IMG/VR virus record: IMGVR_UViG_3300006735_000039
Location: 1-56,223 of that record
Strand: one strand, 5' to 3'
Source of the DNA: a virus
Length of the DNA stretch: 56,223 nucleotides
Under the pieces are notes generated by a model. The model was not told the origin of the DNA, made no database searches, and saw nothing but the letters and a program-made list of their open reading frames with translations. Below, in pieces: positions 44,423-51,864 of the stretch (position 1 is the stretch's first letter; the number at the start of each line of letters is the position of its first letter). Position numbers and translations under genes: made by a program.

Positions 44423-45086
44423 AGTTAAATATATTATTAGTGCTTACTGATTCCTTTTTGTTTCCGCCAAAATTGTTAGACTTCCATCTGTTAAGCCTAG
44501 ACTTAGTGCTCCAAGTCTTTTGCTTTTCAAATCTCATCTTAGTGTCGTTGTCTCCGTGCTCAGTCCAGTATTCGTAGAAGCTTTTAAGCATATCTCTACC
44601 GAACTCTTCTACAAAGGGACTAAGTGATTCTCCAAACGCAAGCTTCCTATCTTCAATAGACACAGCTTTTGTTTTCTTGGTTTCTTTTTTAGTCGGACTA
44701 TCCGACTTAGGTTTTGATTTAGGCTTCGACCATCTAGCCTTTGCCGCTCTCTTTGCTCTATCAACATTGCTTCTACTCTTCTCCATCCTCTTAGATAAGC
44801 TTTCGGACCATATGGATTCACCATCAGTAACAAAAAGCTCATACTCCTCGCAGCAAGATTTAATGAAGTGATTCATTTGCTCAACATCAACCATAGCTTT
44901 GGATGAAAGAGCTCTTACATATGATTCTTTTAGTGGTAGAGAACAACTCTTCTGAGACGCTAGAGCTTCACATATAACCCAGAACATACCGTATCCAGAC
45001 ACACCAAATTCATACATCATTGTTTGAATCTTGAAGTCATTGATTGCATTTATGTCGTGAGCAAAATAAGGTTGTACTAAACTCAT
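44412..45086 (-). CDS. Replication initiator/helicase-loader-like protein (DUF4373 N-terminus)
   Basis: This encodes 224 residues. The N-terminus, PYFAHDINAINDFKIQTMMY then GVSGYGMFWVICEAL, is the Lin1244/Lin1753-like (DUF4373) domain found in phage replication proteins. A basic linker (AKRAAKARWSKPKSKPKSDS) contains the coding copy of the GTCGGA palindrome. The C-terminal part (SFYEYWTEHGDNDTKMRFEK, KTWSTKSRLNRW) resembles helicase-loader ends. It precedes the helicase gene, which supports a loader role. Confidence 0.75.
   Translation of the reverse strand: MSLVQPYFAHDINAINDFKIQTMMYEFGVSGYGMFWVICEALASQKSCSLPLKESYVRALSSKAMVDVEQMNHFIKSCCEEYELFVTDGESIWSESLSKRMEKSRSNVDRAKRAAKARWSKPKSKPKSDSPTKKETKKTKAVSIEDRKLAFGESLSPFVEEFGRDMLKSFYEYWTEHGDNDTKMRFEKQKTWSTKSRLNRWKSNNFGGNKKESVSTNNIFNFGN
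44691..44707. repeat. GTCGGA palindrome, copy 1 (coding)
   Basis: AGTCGGA-CTA-TCCGACT inside the initiator-like gene; the minus strand reads Ser-Asp-Ser-Pro-Thr. The flank TAGGTTT is shared with copy 2. Confidence 0.9.
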
Positions 45087-45253
45087 TTTTTTTGTTTTAA
45101 AAACGGTATGCCCGTTCTCTGATTAATTATAATTCTTTTATTAGTAGGCAGGTCTATTTCTTTATAGCCTTCTTGAAGTTCTTTTCTGAATATGCGCATT
45201 GGCACTCCAGACTTAGACATCTTTTCTTGAAGTATTAAACCTTTGTATCTCAT
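45083..45253 (-). CDS. Small hypothetical protein (56 residues)
   Basis: ATG at 45253; begins MRYKGLILQEKMSKSGVPMR and ends FLKQKK. Its TGA overlaps the ATG of the initiator-like gene (ATGA), suggesting coupled translation. It directly follows a terminator, so it may be expressed by read-through. Confidence 0.6.
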   Translation of the reverse strand: MRYKGLILQEKMSKSGVPMRIFRKELQEGYKEIDLPTNKRIIINQRTGIPFLKQKK

Positions 45254-45255
45254 TT

Positions 45256-45291
45256 GAAAAAAAGAGGGGGTGTCATTACAACACCTCCCTC
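45256..45291 (-). terminator. Intrinsic terminator after the SSB-like gene
   Basis: On the minus strand GAGGGAGGTGT pairs with ACACCCCCTC across a 7-base loop, followed by seven T residues. It lies about 20 bases after the SSB-like stop and would reduce expression of the downstream helicase group. Confidence 0.85.
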
Positions 45292-45309
45292 TAACTAACT
45301 AAAAAACAA

Positions 45310-45591
45310 TTAGAATGGTAAGTCTCCATCGTTACCAGCAGTTGCTGGAGCTGGAGCAGGACCATCACTGAAAACAAACTCTTTACCATTTCCTAAGTAA
45401 ACCTTAGGAGATTTAGCTTCTCTCTCTTCTTTTGTCTGAGAGATTGCAACATAGTGAGTGTTACCAAACTGGTCTTCACCATTTCTGTTTGCACCCACGG
45501 TAAGGTTTAGATACTTACCTTTCTTACCTGCAATGATTTTTGATTTGTCGATTTTGTCTAAGTTAATAGACACATTAATGATTGAACTCAT
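45310..45591 (-). CDS. Putative small single-stranded-DNA-binding protein
   Basis: This encodes 93 residues. The body (INVSINLDKIDKSKIIAGKK, YLNLTVGANRNG, THYVAISQT) looks beta-rich like an OB-fold. The C-terminus is an Ala/Pro linker then GNDGDLPF, matching the acidic DDDIPF-type tail by which bacterial SSB recruits replication proteins. A strong terminator follows, as for an abundant product. The OB-fold is inferred; the tail is clear. Confidence 0.6.
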   Translation of the reverse strand: MSSIINVSINLDKIDKSKIIAGKKGKYLNLTVGANRNGEDQFGNTHYVAISQTKEEREAKSPKVYLGNGKEFVFSDGPAPAPATAGNDGDLPF

Positions 45592-45614
45592 AATAAAAAT
45601 AATTAATTAATTGA

Positions 45615-45947
45615 TTACTGTAATCCTTTTAAAACTCTGTAGTATTCACGGGCAACTACTAAACCCTTTGGTGTAAGATAGTAAGGGAACGCACCGTTGT
45701 TTAACTTGTACCCTTGCTTTCTTTTTACTAATCTTTTTTCTATTAGCTGCGATATGTGTTGTCTGCTTCTATTTATTCCTTTGTCAAACTCTTTGTTAAA
45801 CTTCTGAACACTGAAGACTCCGTAGTGATAACACCATAGAACAACATCTAAGTCTGTCCTTGTTATCTTCTTACTTCTTCTTAGGTGGACTATCGCTTTA
45901 CCATGATGCTTGAGATTGATGAAGTATTTCTTCTTGTTCTCTAGCAT
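45615..45947 (-). CDS. Winged-helix DNA-binding protein
   Basis: This encodes 110 residues. KITRTDLDVVLWCYHYGVFS, then NRSRQHISQLIEKRLVKRKQ and YYLTPKGLVVAREYYRVL, form a MarR-like winged-helix pattern with recognition helix and wing. It could regulate the early genes or help initiation. Its start overlaps the end of the DnaA-like gene by 7 bases. Confidence 0.65.
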   Translation of the reverse strand: MLENKKKYFINLKHHGKAIVHLRRSKKITRTDLDVVLWCYHYGVFSVQKFNKEFDKGINRSRQHISQLIEKRLVKRKQGYKLNNGAFPYYLTPKGLVVAREYYRVLKGLQ

Positions 45948-46432
45948 TCAAAGTAATTTTTACTACTCTTTAAAAACTGTTTCATTCTAAGAACTTGATG
46001 CTGAGCTTTTTCTTTCTCGCTCTTTTCGTATCTAAACTTCTCAGAAAGAATGGAGTTTCTAATCATAAGCCTATCAACTATGGAGCGGTGACCGAACTCT
46101 GGTTCAGCCAAAGACTTTCCAACATAACAGCAGTCGTTATACTTCTGTCTATAGTTTAGGTCTGTAGAAACATAAGCATCATGCTTCTTTAAATAATGTA
46201 TAGACATACTATGGTCTCTATTAATCATACTACCAATAGACTCAAGGCTCTCGTTTGTTGACTCCCTAGCTATAGCGGTGTATATACACCTAGCGTCAAC
46301 TATAAAAGACTTTCTCTTCCTTGAGACCATATGCTCCTTTGGAACACCTAATGTCTTAGACACCTCATCTAATATAAAGTTAAGGTTGTCTATATTGTTG
46401 ACGTAAGTGTCGTGCTCATCTCTATTTCTCAT
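45941..46432 (-). CDS. DnaA domain IV-like DNA-binding protein
   Basis: This encodes 163 residues. Residues about 20-80 (LGVPKEHMVSRKRKSFIVDA, YTAIARESTNESLESIGSMI, NRDHSMSIHYLKKHD) align with the DnaA-box-binding domain: SKxR, the long helix, then GRDHSTVLHxxxKI. The ATPase domain is absent. The rest is charged helix. Such proteins may bind DnaA boxes at the host or phage origin. It neighbours loader, helicase and SSB-like genes. Confidence 0.7.
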   Translation of the reverse strand: MRNRDEHDTYVNNIDNLNFILDEVSKTLGVPKEHMVSRKRKSFIVDARCIYTAIARESTNESLESIGSMINRDHSMSIHYLKKHDAYVSTDLNYRQKYNDCCYVGKSLAEPEFGHRSIVDRLMIRNSILSEKFRYEKSEKEKAQHQVLRMKQFLKSSKNYFEC

Positions 46433-46514
46433 TTTGTTTACATTTAAATTTATCTACCCAGGATTGTCTTATGAACATTCCTATAAAAATACCAATGATT
46501 AATGCGGTTAACAT
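46422..46514 (-). CDS. Membrane micro-protein (30 residues)
   Basis: ATG at 46514 overlaps the stop of the upstream nuclease gene (TAATG), and the end overlaps the start of the DnaA-like gene. The protein MLTALIIGIFIGMFIRQSWV plus a Lys-rich tail is one transmembrane helix. Overlaps at both ends support translation. Confidence 0.5.
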   Translation of the reverse strand: MLTALIIGIFIGMFIRQSWVDKFKCKQNEK

Positions 46515-47257
46515 TACAGAACGCCCTGTATGTAGTAATCTTCTACATCATTAGATTGCTCAACGAAGTATTCAAAGTACATCTGCAAGAGTCTCTTATA
46601 TTCCTGCCTTCCAGACTCGATGAACTCTGGAGAGCACTCGTAAACAGCCACCCTGTAGGGGGCTTCTTTCTCTACACAAATAAATGTAAAGTTCTCAACA
46701 CCAAAACCATCGCAGTAGAACGCAGCTTGTCTGTTGTATCCGTACTTGTAGCATGAGTTTCTGAAGGAGTGAGGGTCAATGTTGGCTGTTGTTTTAATAT
46801 CTATTATCCCATTAGGATTTAAAACGTCAGCTTTTCCCTTGCATTTTACAAAGGTGTCTCCATCTACCCAGCAGTTTGCTACCTCTTTCAGTCCATCTGC
46901 AATAAGGTCAACAGCATCATCGTTATTAAAGAAGCTGCTAACTACACCCTTGATAGATTCAAAATCTCTTATAGATAATATCGTCTTGTCTGAGTTTTTA
47001 GATTTAAACTCATCCCACTTCTTGCCATACTTCCTACCTTCAAAACAAACTATATCGTTTTCAGAAACTTTCTCTGGTTCTAGTATGTATTGATGAACTA
47101 ACCTGCCAATCTCCAGTGCTGAGGAGCTGTCTCCATCTCCATCATAATACATCTGAAGATGTTGAGGTGACCTGTTGAGGTATCCTAACTGAGAGTTTGT
47201 AACATACTCTCTATCAGCGTAATACTCTTGGTCTGTCTTAAACTTTACTAACTCCAC
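46514..47257 (-). CDS. RecE/exonuclease VIII-like PD-(D/E)xK nuclease
   Basis: This encodes 247 residues. It begins with YVTNSQLGYLNRSPQHLQMY, ALEIGRLVHQYILEP and later GKADVLNPNGIIDIKTTANI, followed by YNRQAAFYCDGF. The GxxxH, D and DIKTT motifs match the RecB/lambda-exonuclease-like family used with annealing proteins. With the Erf-type gene two positions upstream it should form a phage recombination pair that processes ends into ssDNA. Confidence 0.8.
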   Translation of the reverse strand: MELVKFKTDQEYYADREYVTNSQLGYLNRSPQHLQMYYDGDGDSSSALEIGRLVHQYILEPEKVSENDIVCFEGRKYGKKWDEFKSKNSDKTILSIRDFESIKGVVSSFFNNDDAVDLIADGLKEVANCWVDGDTFVKCKGKADVLNPNGIIDIKTTANIDPHSFRNSCYKYGYNRQAAFYCDGFGVENFTFICVEKEAPYRVAVYECSPEFIESGRQEYKRLLQMYFEYFVEQSNDVEDYYIQGVL

Positions 47258-47498
47258 TTTTATCTAACTTTTTTAATGTATTAATCTCATCAACTATAAA
47301 CTCAAACATCTCTTGAGGTTTAAGATTTATTTCTGGAGTGCTTTGACATAAGTCAATGATTTCTTGTACAGTAAACCTGTTTGGTTCAAGTATCTTTTGA
47401 CTAAATGTTTGGTGAGCAATACCTATTTGTCTAGCTTTTGCTGTCTTCCTAACTCCGTGATAACGAAGTATCTTTGGTAATTCACTTATATATTTCAT
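47238..47498 (-). CDS. HTH regulator-like protein
   Basis: This encodes 86 residues. GVRKTAKARQIGIAHQTFSQ followed by PNRFTVQEIIDLCQ reads as a helix-turn-helix of the Cro/cI type. It lies between the Erf and RecE-like genes and overlaps both by a few bases. It may be a regulator, but a recombination accessory role is possible. Confidence 0.55.
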   Translation of the reverse strand: MKYISELPKILRYHGVRKTAKARQIGIAHQTFSQKILEPNRFTVQEIIDLCQSTPEINLKPQEMFEFIVDEINTLKKLDKSGVSKV

Positions 47499-48076
47499 GA
47501 TAACGCTTTATTTAATTTATCTTTCTGTGCTTTTGTCATTGTGTAAGACGACATTCTACTTTTAACAACATCAACCTTACCCTCTTTGATTGCACCCATC
47601 ATAGCTGTCATAACTTCTTGAGTCATCTTTACTTTAGCAGTCGGACTATCCGACTTAGGTTTACTGTTAGAGTTTCCGTGAGTGTTTGTAGCATCAGCAT
47701 CTTTGGTATCATCAATTAAGAACAAGCCATTAAGTGCGTACTTTCTGGCGTAAGAAGATGAAGCTCCGAATGACTGAGCAATATCCATACCCTTTCTGTT
47801 TACATCAATACCAGCTTGTGCTGTTGAAGTAATGTCACTGGCACCATCAGTGATTGTGACTGTTGCCTCAACAAATGGCATACCACAAACCTCCTTGACA
47901 TTATCAATAATAGTCATTGCTAGTCCGCTTGATTTTAATAGTGGTTTAACAGCTTCAAGAATATCCTCTTGATTTCTGTAGGAGTACCTACCAAATTTGT
48001 TGTACTGATTTTTAGGAGCCTTAAGTTCTTGCTGAACTTGCATAAGTTTCCCAATGAATTTTTTGTTTGCTTCCAT
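47495..48076 (-). CDS. erf: Erf-family single-strand annealing protein
   Basis: This encodes 193 residues. The core KYGRYSYRNQEDI-like segment (FGRYSYRNQEDILEAVKPLL) and the diagnostic GASSSYARKYALNGLFLIDD then TKDAD define the ERF superfamily. These proteins anneal complementary ssDNA during phage recombination. A linker (SNSKPKSDSPTAKVKM) includes a copy of the GTCGGA palindrome. It is the first gene after the promoter at 48110 and heads the DNA-metabolism operon. Confidence 0.85.
   Translation of the reverse strand: MEANKKFIGKLMQVQQELKAPKNQYNKFGRYSYRNQEDILEAVKPLLKSSGLAMTIIDNVKEVCGMPFVEATVTITDGASDITSTAQAGIDVNRKGMDIAQSFGASSSYARKYALNGLFLIDDTKDADATNTHGNSNSKPKSDSPTAKVKMTQEVMTAMMGAIKEGKVDVVKSRMSSYTMTKAQKDKLNKALS
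47639..47655. repeat. GTCGGA palindrome, copy 2 (coding)
   Basis: AGTCGGA-CTA-TCCGACT in the Erf gene, giving Ser-Asp-Ser-Pro-Thr in the linker between its core and tail. Confidence 0.9.
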
Positions 48077-48109
48077 AAAATAAAATTTAACTTGTTTAAT
48101 TTTGCTTTA

Positions 48110-48117
48110 CAAATATA
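48110..48117 (-). promoter_or_regulatory. Probable -7 box of the DNA-metabolism operon
   Basis: On the minus strand TATATTTG followed by TAAAG, 33 bases before the erf ATG. The expected TTG 20 bases upstream is ATG. The box matches those at 10846 and 37611. Confidence 0.5.
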
Positions 48118-48250
48118 TAAATATACTTCAATAATAGCATACCCTATGTTTAAAAGTTATTAACAATTAAGATTATCTCATCCCCCTCTGAACCGCAGGC
48201 GACCAAGCCACTTTAATAATAATTAAAAAAATACAGAAGGGGATAAAGAC

Positions 48251-48279
48251 AACCACTCTACTCCTCAAGTAGAGTTGTT
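48251..48279 (-). terminator. Hairpin, probable weak terminator after the 93-residue gene
   Basis: ACTCTACT (48255-48262), loop CCTCA, AGTAGAGT (48268-48275), extended by three pairs with one mismatch. On the minus strand only a short T-rich stretch follows, so it may be a processing or attenuation site instead. Confidence 0.5.
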
Positions 48280-48337
48280 CAATGCTATAAGAACGTTTTT
48301 AGGTGCTTACACGCACAGCTTTGTGCACCTCCGTGTG

Positions 48338-48619
48338 TTAATCTTCCCTAAACCCAGCAACTCTGGGTAAAAAATGTTTATCGCTACTCATTAGACCACC
48401 AATGTCATGCTGAAAAGTTTGAGATATTATAGTAGCTACTCCCTTTTCCTTGCAATACTTTTCAAAAGCTATAAAGTCATCAAGGGTTTCTTCATCACAC
48501 TCAGCTAACGCAACCTCAATGTTTTCGTGATAGTTTTTTGAGTAGTATATTCTAGGACAGTACTCGGAAAATAGAACCCTGACCTCGTCAAGTTTCTTTA
48601 TAAATTCTTTTGTAATCAT
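48338..48619 (-). CDS. Hypothetical early protein
   Basis: This encodes 93 residues. It contains DFIAFEKYCKEKGVATIISQ and an acidic first half. It is the last gene of the minus-strand early group; its ATG overlaps the previous TGA (ATGA). No family recognised. Confidence 0.6.
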   Translation of the reverse strand: MITKEFIKKLDEVRVLFSEYCPRIYYSKNYHENIEVALAECDEETLDDFIAFEKYCKEKGVATIISQTFQHDIGGLMSSDKHFLPRVAGFRED

Positions 48620-48765
48620 AACTTATACTGACCTAATAGTAGTATAGTTGGAACCCACAATCCAACATAGATAGCTGATTGTCTGCCCCCAAAGAACCAC
48701 ATTGATACTGATAGTATTAAACTTGCCATTGCAAGTATTAAGAAAATTTTTCTAGTGTTTAACAT
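48616..48765 (-). CDS. Small membrane protein (49 residues)
   Basis: Begins MLNTRKIFLILAMASLILSV, then a Gly/Trp-rich turn (MWFFGGRQSA) and a second hydrophobic segment (IYVGLWVPTILLLG). Two short transmembrane helices are likely. Its stop overlaps the next start, and its start lies one base from the previous gene. Confidence 0.55.
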   Translation of the reverse strand: MLNTRKIFLILAMASLILSVSMWFFGGRQSAIYVGLWVPTILLLGQYKL

Positions 48766-48766
48766 T

Positions 48767-49138
48767 TTATTTATCTTTTAATTTGATTACACCTTCTTCT
48801 ATCAATAGCTTTAGCACCATTTGTGCTGAGTGGTTATGGTCGTAACCCATTACTATATCATCTACATAAATCTCATTACCCTCTAACCTAAAGTTGTAGT
48901 CCTCTAGGTCGTAAGCATCAGGGTTGTTGTCATACAGGTCTTCTAGCCTGTCTTGTATTGTTTCCCACAACTTATCATATTGTTCTGGTGTAATTTTGTT
49001 TGCCATCAGTTTGTCCATAATGTTTTGTAGTTTAGTTTTAACTTTTATTGTTGCTTCTTTTAATTTACCTATCGTATTCTTTTCTAATTTGTCTAGGAGA
49101 TACGCCTCCCTAGTTGATAATTGAAATTTAATTTTCAT
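48767..49138 (-). CDS. Hypothetical early protein with a strong Shine-Dalgarno
   Basis: This encodes 123 residues, helical and basic at first (LLDKLEKNTIGKLKEATIKV), acidic later (YDNNPDAYDLEDYNFRLEGN). The leader carries AGGAGG seven bases before the ATG, which is unusual in Bacteroidota, where such sites are rarely used. No family recognised. Confidence 0.65.
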   Translation of the reverse strand: MKIKFQLSTREAYLLDKLEKNTIGKLKEATIKVKTKLQNIMDKLMANKITPEQYDKLWETIQDRLEDLYDNNPDAYDLEDYNFRLEGNEIYVDDIVMGYDHNHSAQMVLKLLIEEGVIKLKDK

Positions 49139-49166
49139 AAGTTTCCTCCTGTTTTATTAATTAATA

Positions 49167-49424
49167 TTATAAGTGTCCTCCATTTTTATCTTCAGATTCA
49201 TATCTCCATTCACTTTCCGCAAGTGTATCTGTCATACCACCATAATCATGTACACCAGAGCCATACTCAAGGTTAGCTTCACCCATGGCTTTATCTATCT
49301 TATCTACATATAAGTTCTCATTGCACACAAGATAATTTTGCAAATCCTTAACATCATTAGGCACTTCTACCTCTACTTCTGCGTACTTGTGGTACACACT
49401 TCTTTGCATAATTTTAACTTTCAT
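49167..49424 (-). CDS. Hypothetical early protein
   Basis: This encodes 85 residues, beginning MKVKIMQRSVYHKYAEVEVE and acidic towards the end. It overlaps the upstream gene by 11 bases. No motif. Confidence 0.6.
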   Translation of the reverse strand: MKVKIMQRSVYHKYAEVEVEVPNDVKDLQNYLVCNENLYVDKIDKAMGEANLEYGSGVHDYGGMTDTLAESEWRYESEDKNGGHL

Positions 49425-49659
49425 AATACTCTGATTTATCGTTAGTTATATCTAATGTATTCTCTAGTAGTGTTTCTACTTCATCATATCTCTCGTTGTA
49501 GAAATCTTGTGCTTCATCAGTAAAAATAAATCTAGTGTGATTATCTAAATCATTTTTAATCTCTCTATATGGCTCGTTAAAAGTTATCTCTGTCATCTGT
49601 GTAGTTATTTCATCAATAAACTCCATCCACTTGTCGTTTGGTATTCTGTGTTTACTCAT
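49414..49659 (-). CDS. Hypothetical early protein
   Basis: This encodes 81 residues from the ATG at 49659; an upstream TTG at 49668 lies inside the preceding gene and is less likely. Begins MSKHRIPNDKWMEFIDEITT and is acidic. Small acidic early proteins often bind host factors, but no function is evident. Confidence 0.6.
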   Translation of the reverse strand: MSKHRIPNDKWMEFIDEITTQMTEITFNEPYREIKNDLDNHTRFIFTDEAQDFYNERYDEVETLLENTLDITNDKSEYYES

Positions 49660-49661
49660 AA

Positions 49662-49910
49662 TTAACAATATATTTCGTTAGGCATATTCTGTTGTAGGTC
49701 ATCAATCTTTTTGCAATGCTCTACATACTTCCAACACTCTGATAGAGTTTTGTATGTGTACTCCCAGTCTTTATCAACTTCTGCTTCTTCCATTTCTTCT
49801 GATGCGCCAAGCCATTGGTAGTACATGGTGTCGTTGTAATCTCCTCCAGATTGATTTGTAAAAGCATCTGCAATCTTGTTGTAAACCTCTATACATTTTT
49901 CTCTAGTCAT
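49662..49910 (-). CDS. Hypothetical early protein
   Basis: This encodes 82 residues, aromatic and acidic (DYNDTMYYQWLGASEEMEEA). The spacing to the next start is two bases. Not recognised. Confidence 0.6.
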   Translation of the reverse strand: MTREKCIEVYNKIADAFTNQSGGDYNDTMYYQWLGASEEMEEAEVDKDWEYTYKTLSECWKYVEHCKKIDDLQQNMPNEIYC

Positions 49911-49928
49911 AATATTTAATTTAGTTAG

Positions 49929-50162
49929 TTATTTACTGGTCGGATAATCCGACTTATGTTTCCTATCTAATTCATCTCCTAATGCTTTTCTAATCTTTGA
50001 GATTTTACTCCTAAGCATTTTGTTTTCTTTTATTAGTTCGGAGTTATACCCCTCTATTAACTCGGCTACCTCAAGAATCCAAATCTTATGCGTGATAAGT
50101 TTCCAGTTACCTTCATGTATGTAGGACTTTGCCTTTTCTTTTAAGTAATTTATTACATTCAT
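49929..50162 (-). CDS. Hypothetical early protein, C-terminus formed by a palindrome copy
   Basis: This encodes 77 residues that are helical and basic (ELIKENKMLRSKISKIRKAL). The last residues, KHKSDYPTSK, are encoded by copy 3 of the GTCGGA palindrome plus flank, so the element extends the coding region in frame. The AGCATATGC-rich element lies immediately before its ATG. Confidence 0.6.
   Translation of the reverse strand: MNVINYLKEKAKSYIHEGNWKLITHKIWILEVAELIEGYNSELIKENKMLRSKISKIRKALGDELDRKHKSDYPTSK
49939..49953. repeat. GTCGGA palindrome, copy 3 (coding)
   Basis: GTCGGA-TAA-TCCGAC just before a stop codon; the minus strand encodes Ser-Asp-Tyr-Pro-Thr. Confidence 0.9.
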
Positions 50163-50176
50163 ATATTTATATATTT

Positions 50177-50224
50177 ATAGCATATGCTAGTAGTATATGC
50201 TTGTAGCATATGCTTGAGCATTAA
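50177..50224 (-). repeat. AGCATATGC-rich upstream element, copy 2
   Basis: Read on the minus strand: TTAATGCTCAAGCATATGC, then spaced AGCATAT and AGCATATGC units and an AT-rich tail up to the ATG of the gene at 50162. It aligns with copy 3 at 54705 over about 65 bases. Confidence 0.65.
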
Positions 50225-50436
50225 CCTATTGATTCTGAGATACTTACACCCTTAATATAAACCTCCTCCCTGTGTGGTTTAAACCTTTCTGGTGGTGATG
50301 GTGGGTAGTCAAATCCAAACTGCAACTGAAAGCCGATGTCTGTATTTATTACCTTTGGTATTTTTAAATGTCTTGTTTCTACGTTACCTTCTTCTTCGTA
50401 GAAAACTATCTTCTGTGTTTTTCTTATTCCTCCCAT
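50221..50436 (-). CDS. Hypothetical early protein
   Basis: This encodes 71 residues. It begins MGGIRKTQKIVFYEEEGNVE and contains FDYPPSPPERFKPHREEVY; beta-rich at the start with a Pro-rich turn. Its end touches the AGCATATGC element. No family recognised. Confidence 0.6.
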   Translation of the reverse strand: MGGIRKTQKIVFYEEEGNVETRHLKIPKVINTDIGFQLQFGFDYPPSPPERFKPHREEVYIKGVSISESIG

Positions 50437-50438
50437 TT

Positions 50439-50705
50439 TTAATCTATATAAAATTGTACTTCTTTGTGATAAGTGTTTTGCATAGCTTCAATCAACGACC
50501 TTCCGTTAGCTGTGTGAAATCCGTAGCTATGTGTATGCAACGCATCTATTGGTTTGTTTTCTAATAGCAGTTGCATTAGTGCGAATGAGTCGTATTCAAC
50601 CTCATTACTCACATGATTGATAGCTTCAGCTAAAGCTATGCAGTTGTGTCTAGGTTCAGAGTTTAGCTCCTCCCTAATGTAGTTTTCAATTTGTTGTCCA
50701 GTCAT
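50439..50705 (-). CDS. Hypothetical early protein
   Basis: This encodes 88 helical residues (MTGQQIENYIREELNSEPRH, IALAEAINHVSNEVEYDSFA). It starts 16 bases after palindrome copy 4. Not recognised. Confidence 0.6.
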   Translation of the reverse strand: MTGQQIENYIREELNSEPRHNCIALAEAINHVSNEVEYDSFALMQLLLENKPIDALHTHSYGFHTANGRSLIEAMQNTYHKEVQFYID

Positions 50706-50720
50706 TTTAGTATTTATTAT

Positions 50721-50737
50721 AGTCGGATAGTCCGACT
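50721..50737. repeat. GTCGGA palindrome, copy 4 (intercistronic)
   Basis: AGTCGGA-TAG-TCCGACT, one base after the stop codon of the 199-residue gene on the minus strand. Confidence 0.9.
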
Positions 50738-50738
50738 G

Positions 50739-51338
50739 TTAGTAATTAGTTTTAATCTTTCTAAACCTCTCCCACGTAGAACTTTGCAGTAGTACGGGGC
50801 TAATACCTATCTGATTAGCTGTATACTTGTAGCAGTCCTCCAGAAATCTGTACTGAACTTTGGTTATACCTGCGTAATCTTCTTCTCTAACCCACCTGCG
50901 TAGTGCTACGGATAGAGCGTGTCTATCTATCGTAACTTTGTCTGCTTTGTGTGGGTGTAGGATGTTCTCAAAGAATGATATAATCTTGTTACCCTTCAGT
51001 ATATCTTTGATACATTCCTCGTTACCATCGCACTGAAGTATCTGTTCTGCTTTGGTTTGGAAAGTTTTCATGTGCTTACCATCCCCTGTTTCTAGGAATG
51101 ATATGGCGCATTGCTTGTTATTGTTCCAAGTTTTCATAGGACTTAGTGCTGATATGATGCCACAAGATGATGTGTGTGGTATGTCGTAATCATCTGATAG
51201 CTTCTGCGCAAACTTGTTAGCCTCTGCATACCAATCATATCTGTCGGATTTGTCCGACTGATTGTAGAAGTGAATAATGTTATTCTTAACTTTTGTCCTC
51301 GTTAGAATTTGTCCCTTGAATTGTTGCTTCTTCTTCAT
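50739..51338 (-). CDS. Conserved phage protein (DUF7178-like), function unknown
   Basis: This encodes 199 residues. SSCGIISALSPMKTWNNNKQ, then KGNKIISFFENILHP and VTIDRHALSVALRRWV, match a pattern I associate with a conserved phage family: ALSPxxxWxxN, a middle KxxxFxxN, then VTIDRHA. The layout slightly recalls helical DNA-glycosylase-like proteins. The N-terminal QSDKSDR is encoded by palindrome copy 5. The DUF number is from memory and is uncertain. Confidence 0.6.
   Translation of the reverse strand: MKKKQQFKGQILTRTKVKNNIIHFYNQSDKSDRYDWYAEANKFAQKLSDDYDIPHTSSCGIISALSPMKTWNNNKQCAISFLETGDGKHMKTFQTKAEQILQCDGNEECIKDILKGNKIISFFENILHPHKADKVTIDRHALSVALRRWVREEDYAGITKVQYRFLEDCYKYTANQIGISPVLLQSSTWERFRKIKTNY
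51243..51258. repeat. GTCGGA palindrome, copy 5 (coding)
   Basis: GTCGGA-TTTG-TCCGAC with a four-base centre, in the N-terminal coding part of the 199-residue gene. Confidence 0.85.
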
Positions 51339-51343
51339 AATAA

Positions 51344-51565
51344 TTATATTTCAAAAGGTCTTACCTCTAGTTGTATTCTTATGTATTCATTTCCGTTCTC
51401 ATCTGTATCTATATCTGCTAGTGAGCAATTCCACATACTATTTGATGACAGGTGACGTTGTAGCCACATTGTATCTTGCTCATATATATCATATAGAACC
51501 TCAAGCGCAGGTACTTCAAAGCTACATAAATCATTTCCATTGTAATCTTCTATAAATATCTTCAT
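51344..51565 (-). CDS. Hypothetical early protein
   Basis: This encodes 73 residues, MKIFIEDYNGNDLCSFEVPA at the start and EYIRIQLEVRPFEI at the end, likely a small beta-rich fold. Not recognised. Confidence 0.6.
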   Translation of the reverse strand: MKIFIEDYNGNDLCSFEVPALEVLYDIYEQDTMWLQRHLSSNSMWNCSLADIDTDENGNEYIRIQLEVRPFEI

Positions 51566-51576
51566 TACTCTTGTGT

Positions 51577-51864
51577 TTATAATTCATACTTAATTTCTGC
51601 GTATTTTTCACGCTGATTTTCTTCGTATTCGTGTTGCTCTATCATTGAGTAACAGCTATCATCTTCCTCGCATTCAGAACAAATCATACACTCGTCAGCG
51701 TGTTCTTTACACTCTCCACAAATGTCTGTATGTCCCCAAAATCTAGCACCACAACAACTACTTATACCTGCTGGTTCTTGTTCTGCACCACAACAGCTGG
51801 TAACCTCATCAGAAGTCCACCCATCATCTTGAGGGTTGGATAGTTTGTAGTTATCGTATGTCAT
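51577..51864 (-). CDS. Zinc-ribbon-like early protein
   Basis: This encodes 95 residues with CCGAEQEPAGISSCCGARFW then CGECKEHADECMICSECEED, enough Cys for at least two zinc sites, and an acidic end. CxxC knuckles suggest a structural or nucleic-acid-binding role. It overlaps the upstream gene by 14 bases. Confidence 0.65.
   Translation of the reverse strand: MTYDNYKLSNPQDDGWTSDEVTSCCGAEQEPAGISSCCGARFWGHTDICGECKEHADECMICSECEEDDSCYSMIEQHEYEENQREKYAEIKYEL

Noticed and set aside
51800-51830. CTGATGAGG on the minus strand as a third hammerhead core
   Set aside because: It lies in coding sequence of the zinc-ribbon-like gene, and no GAA plus stem III plus GUC follows.
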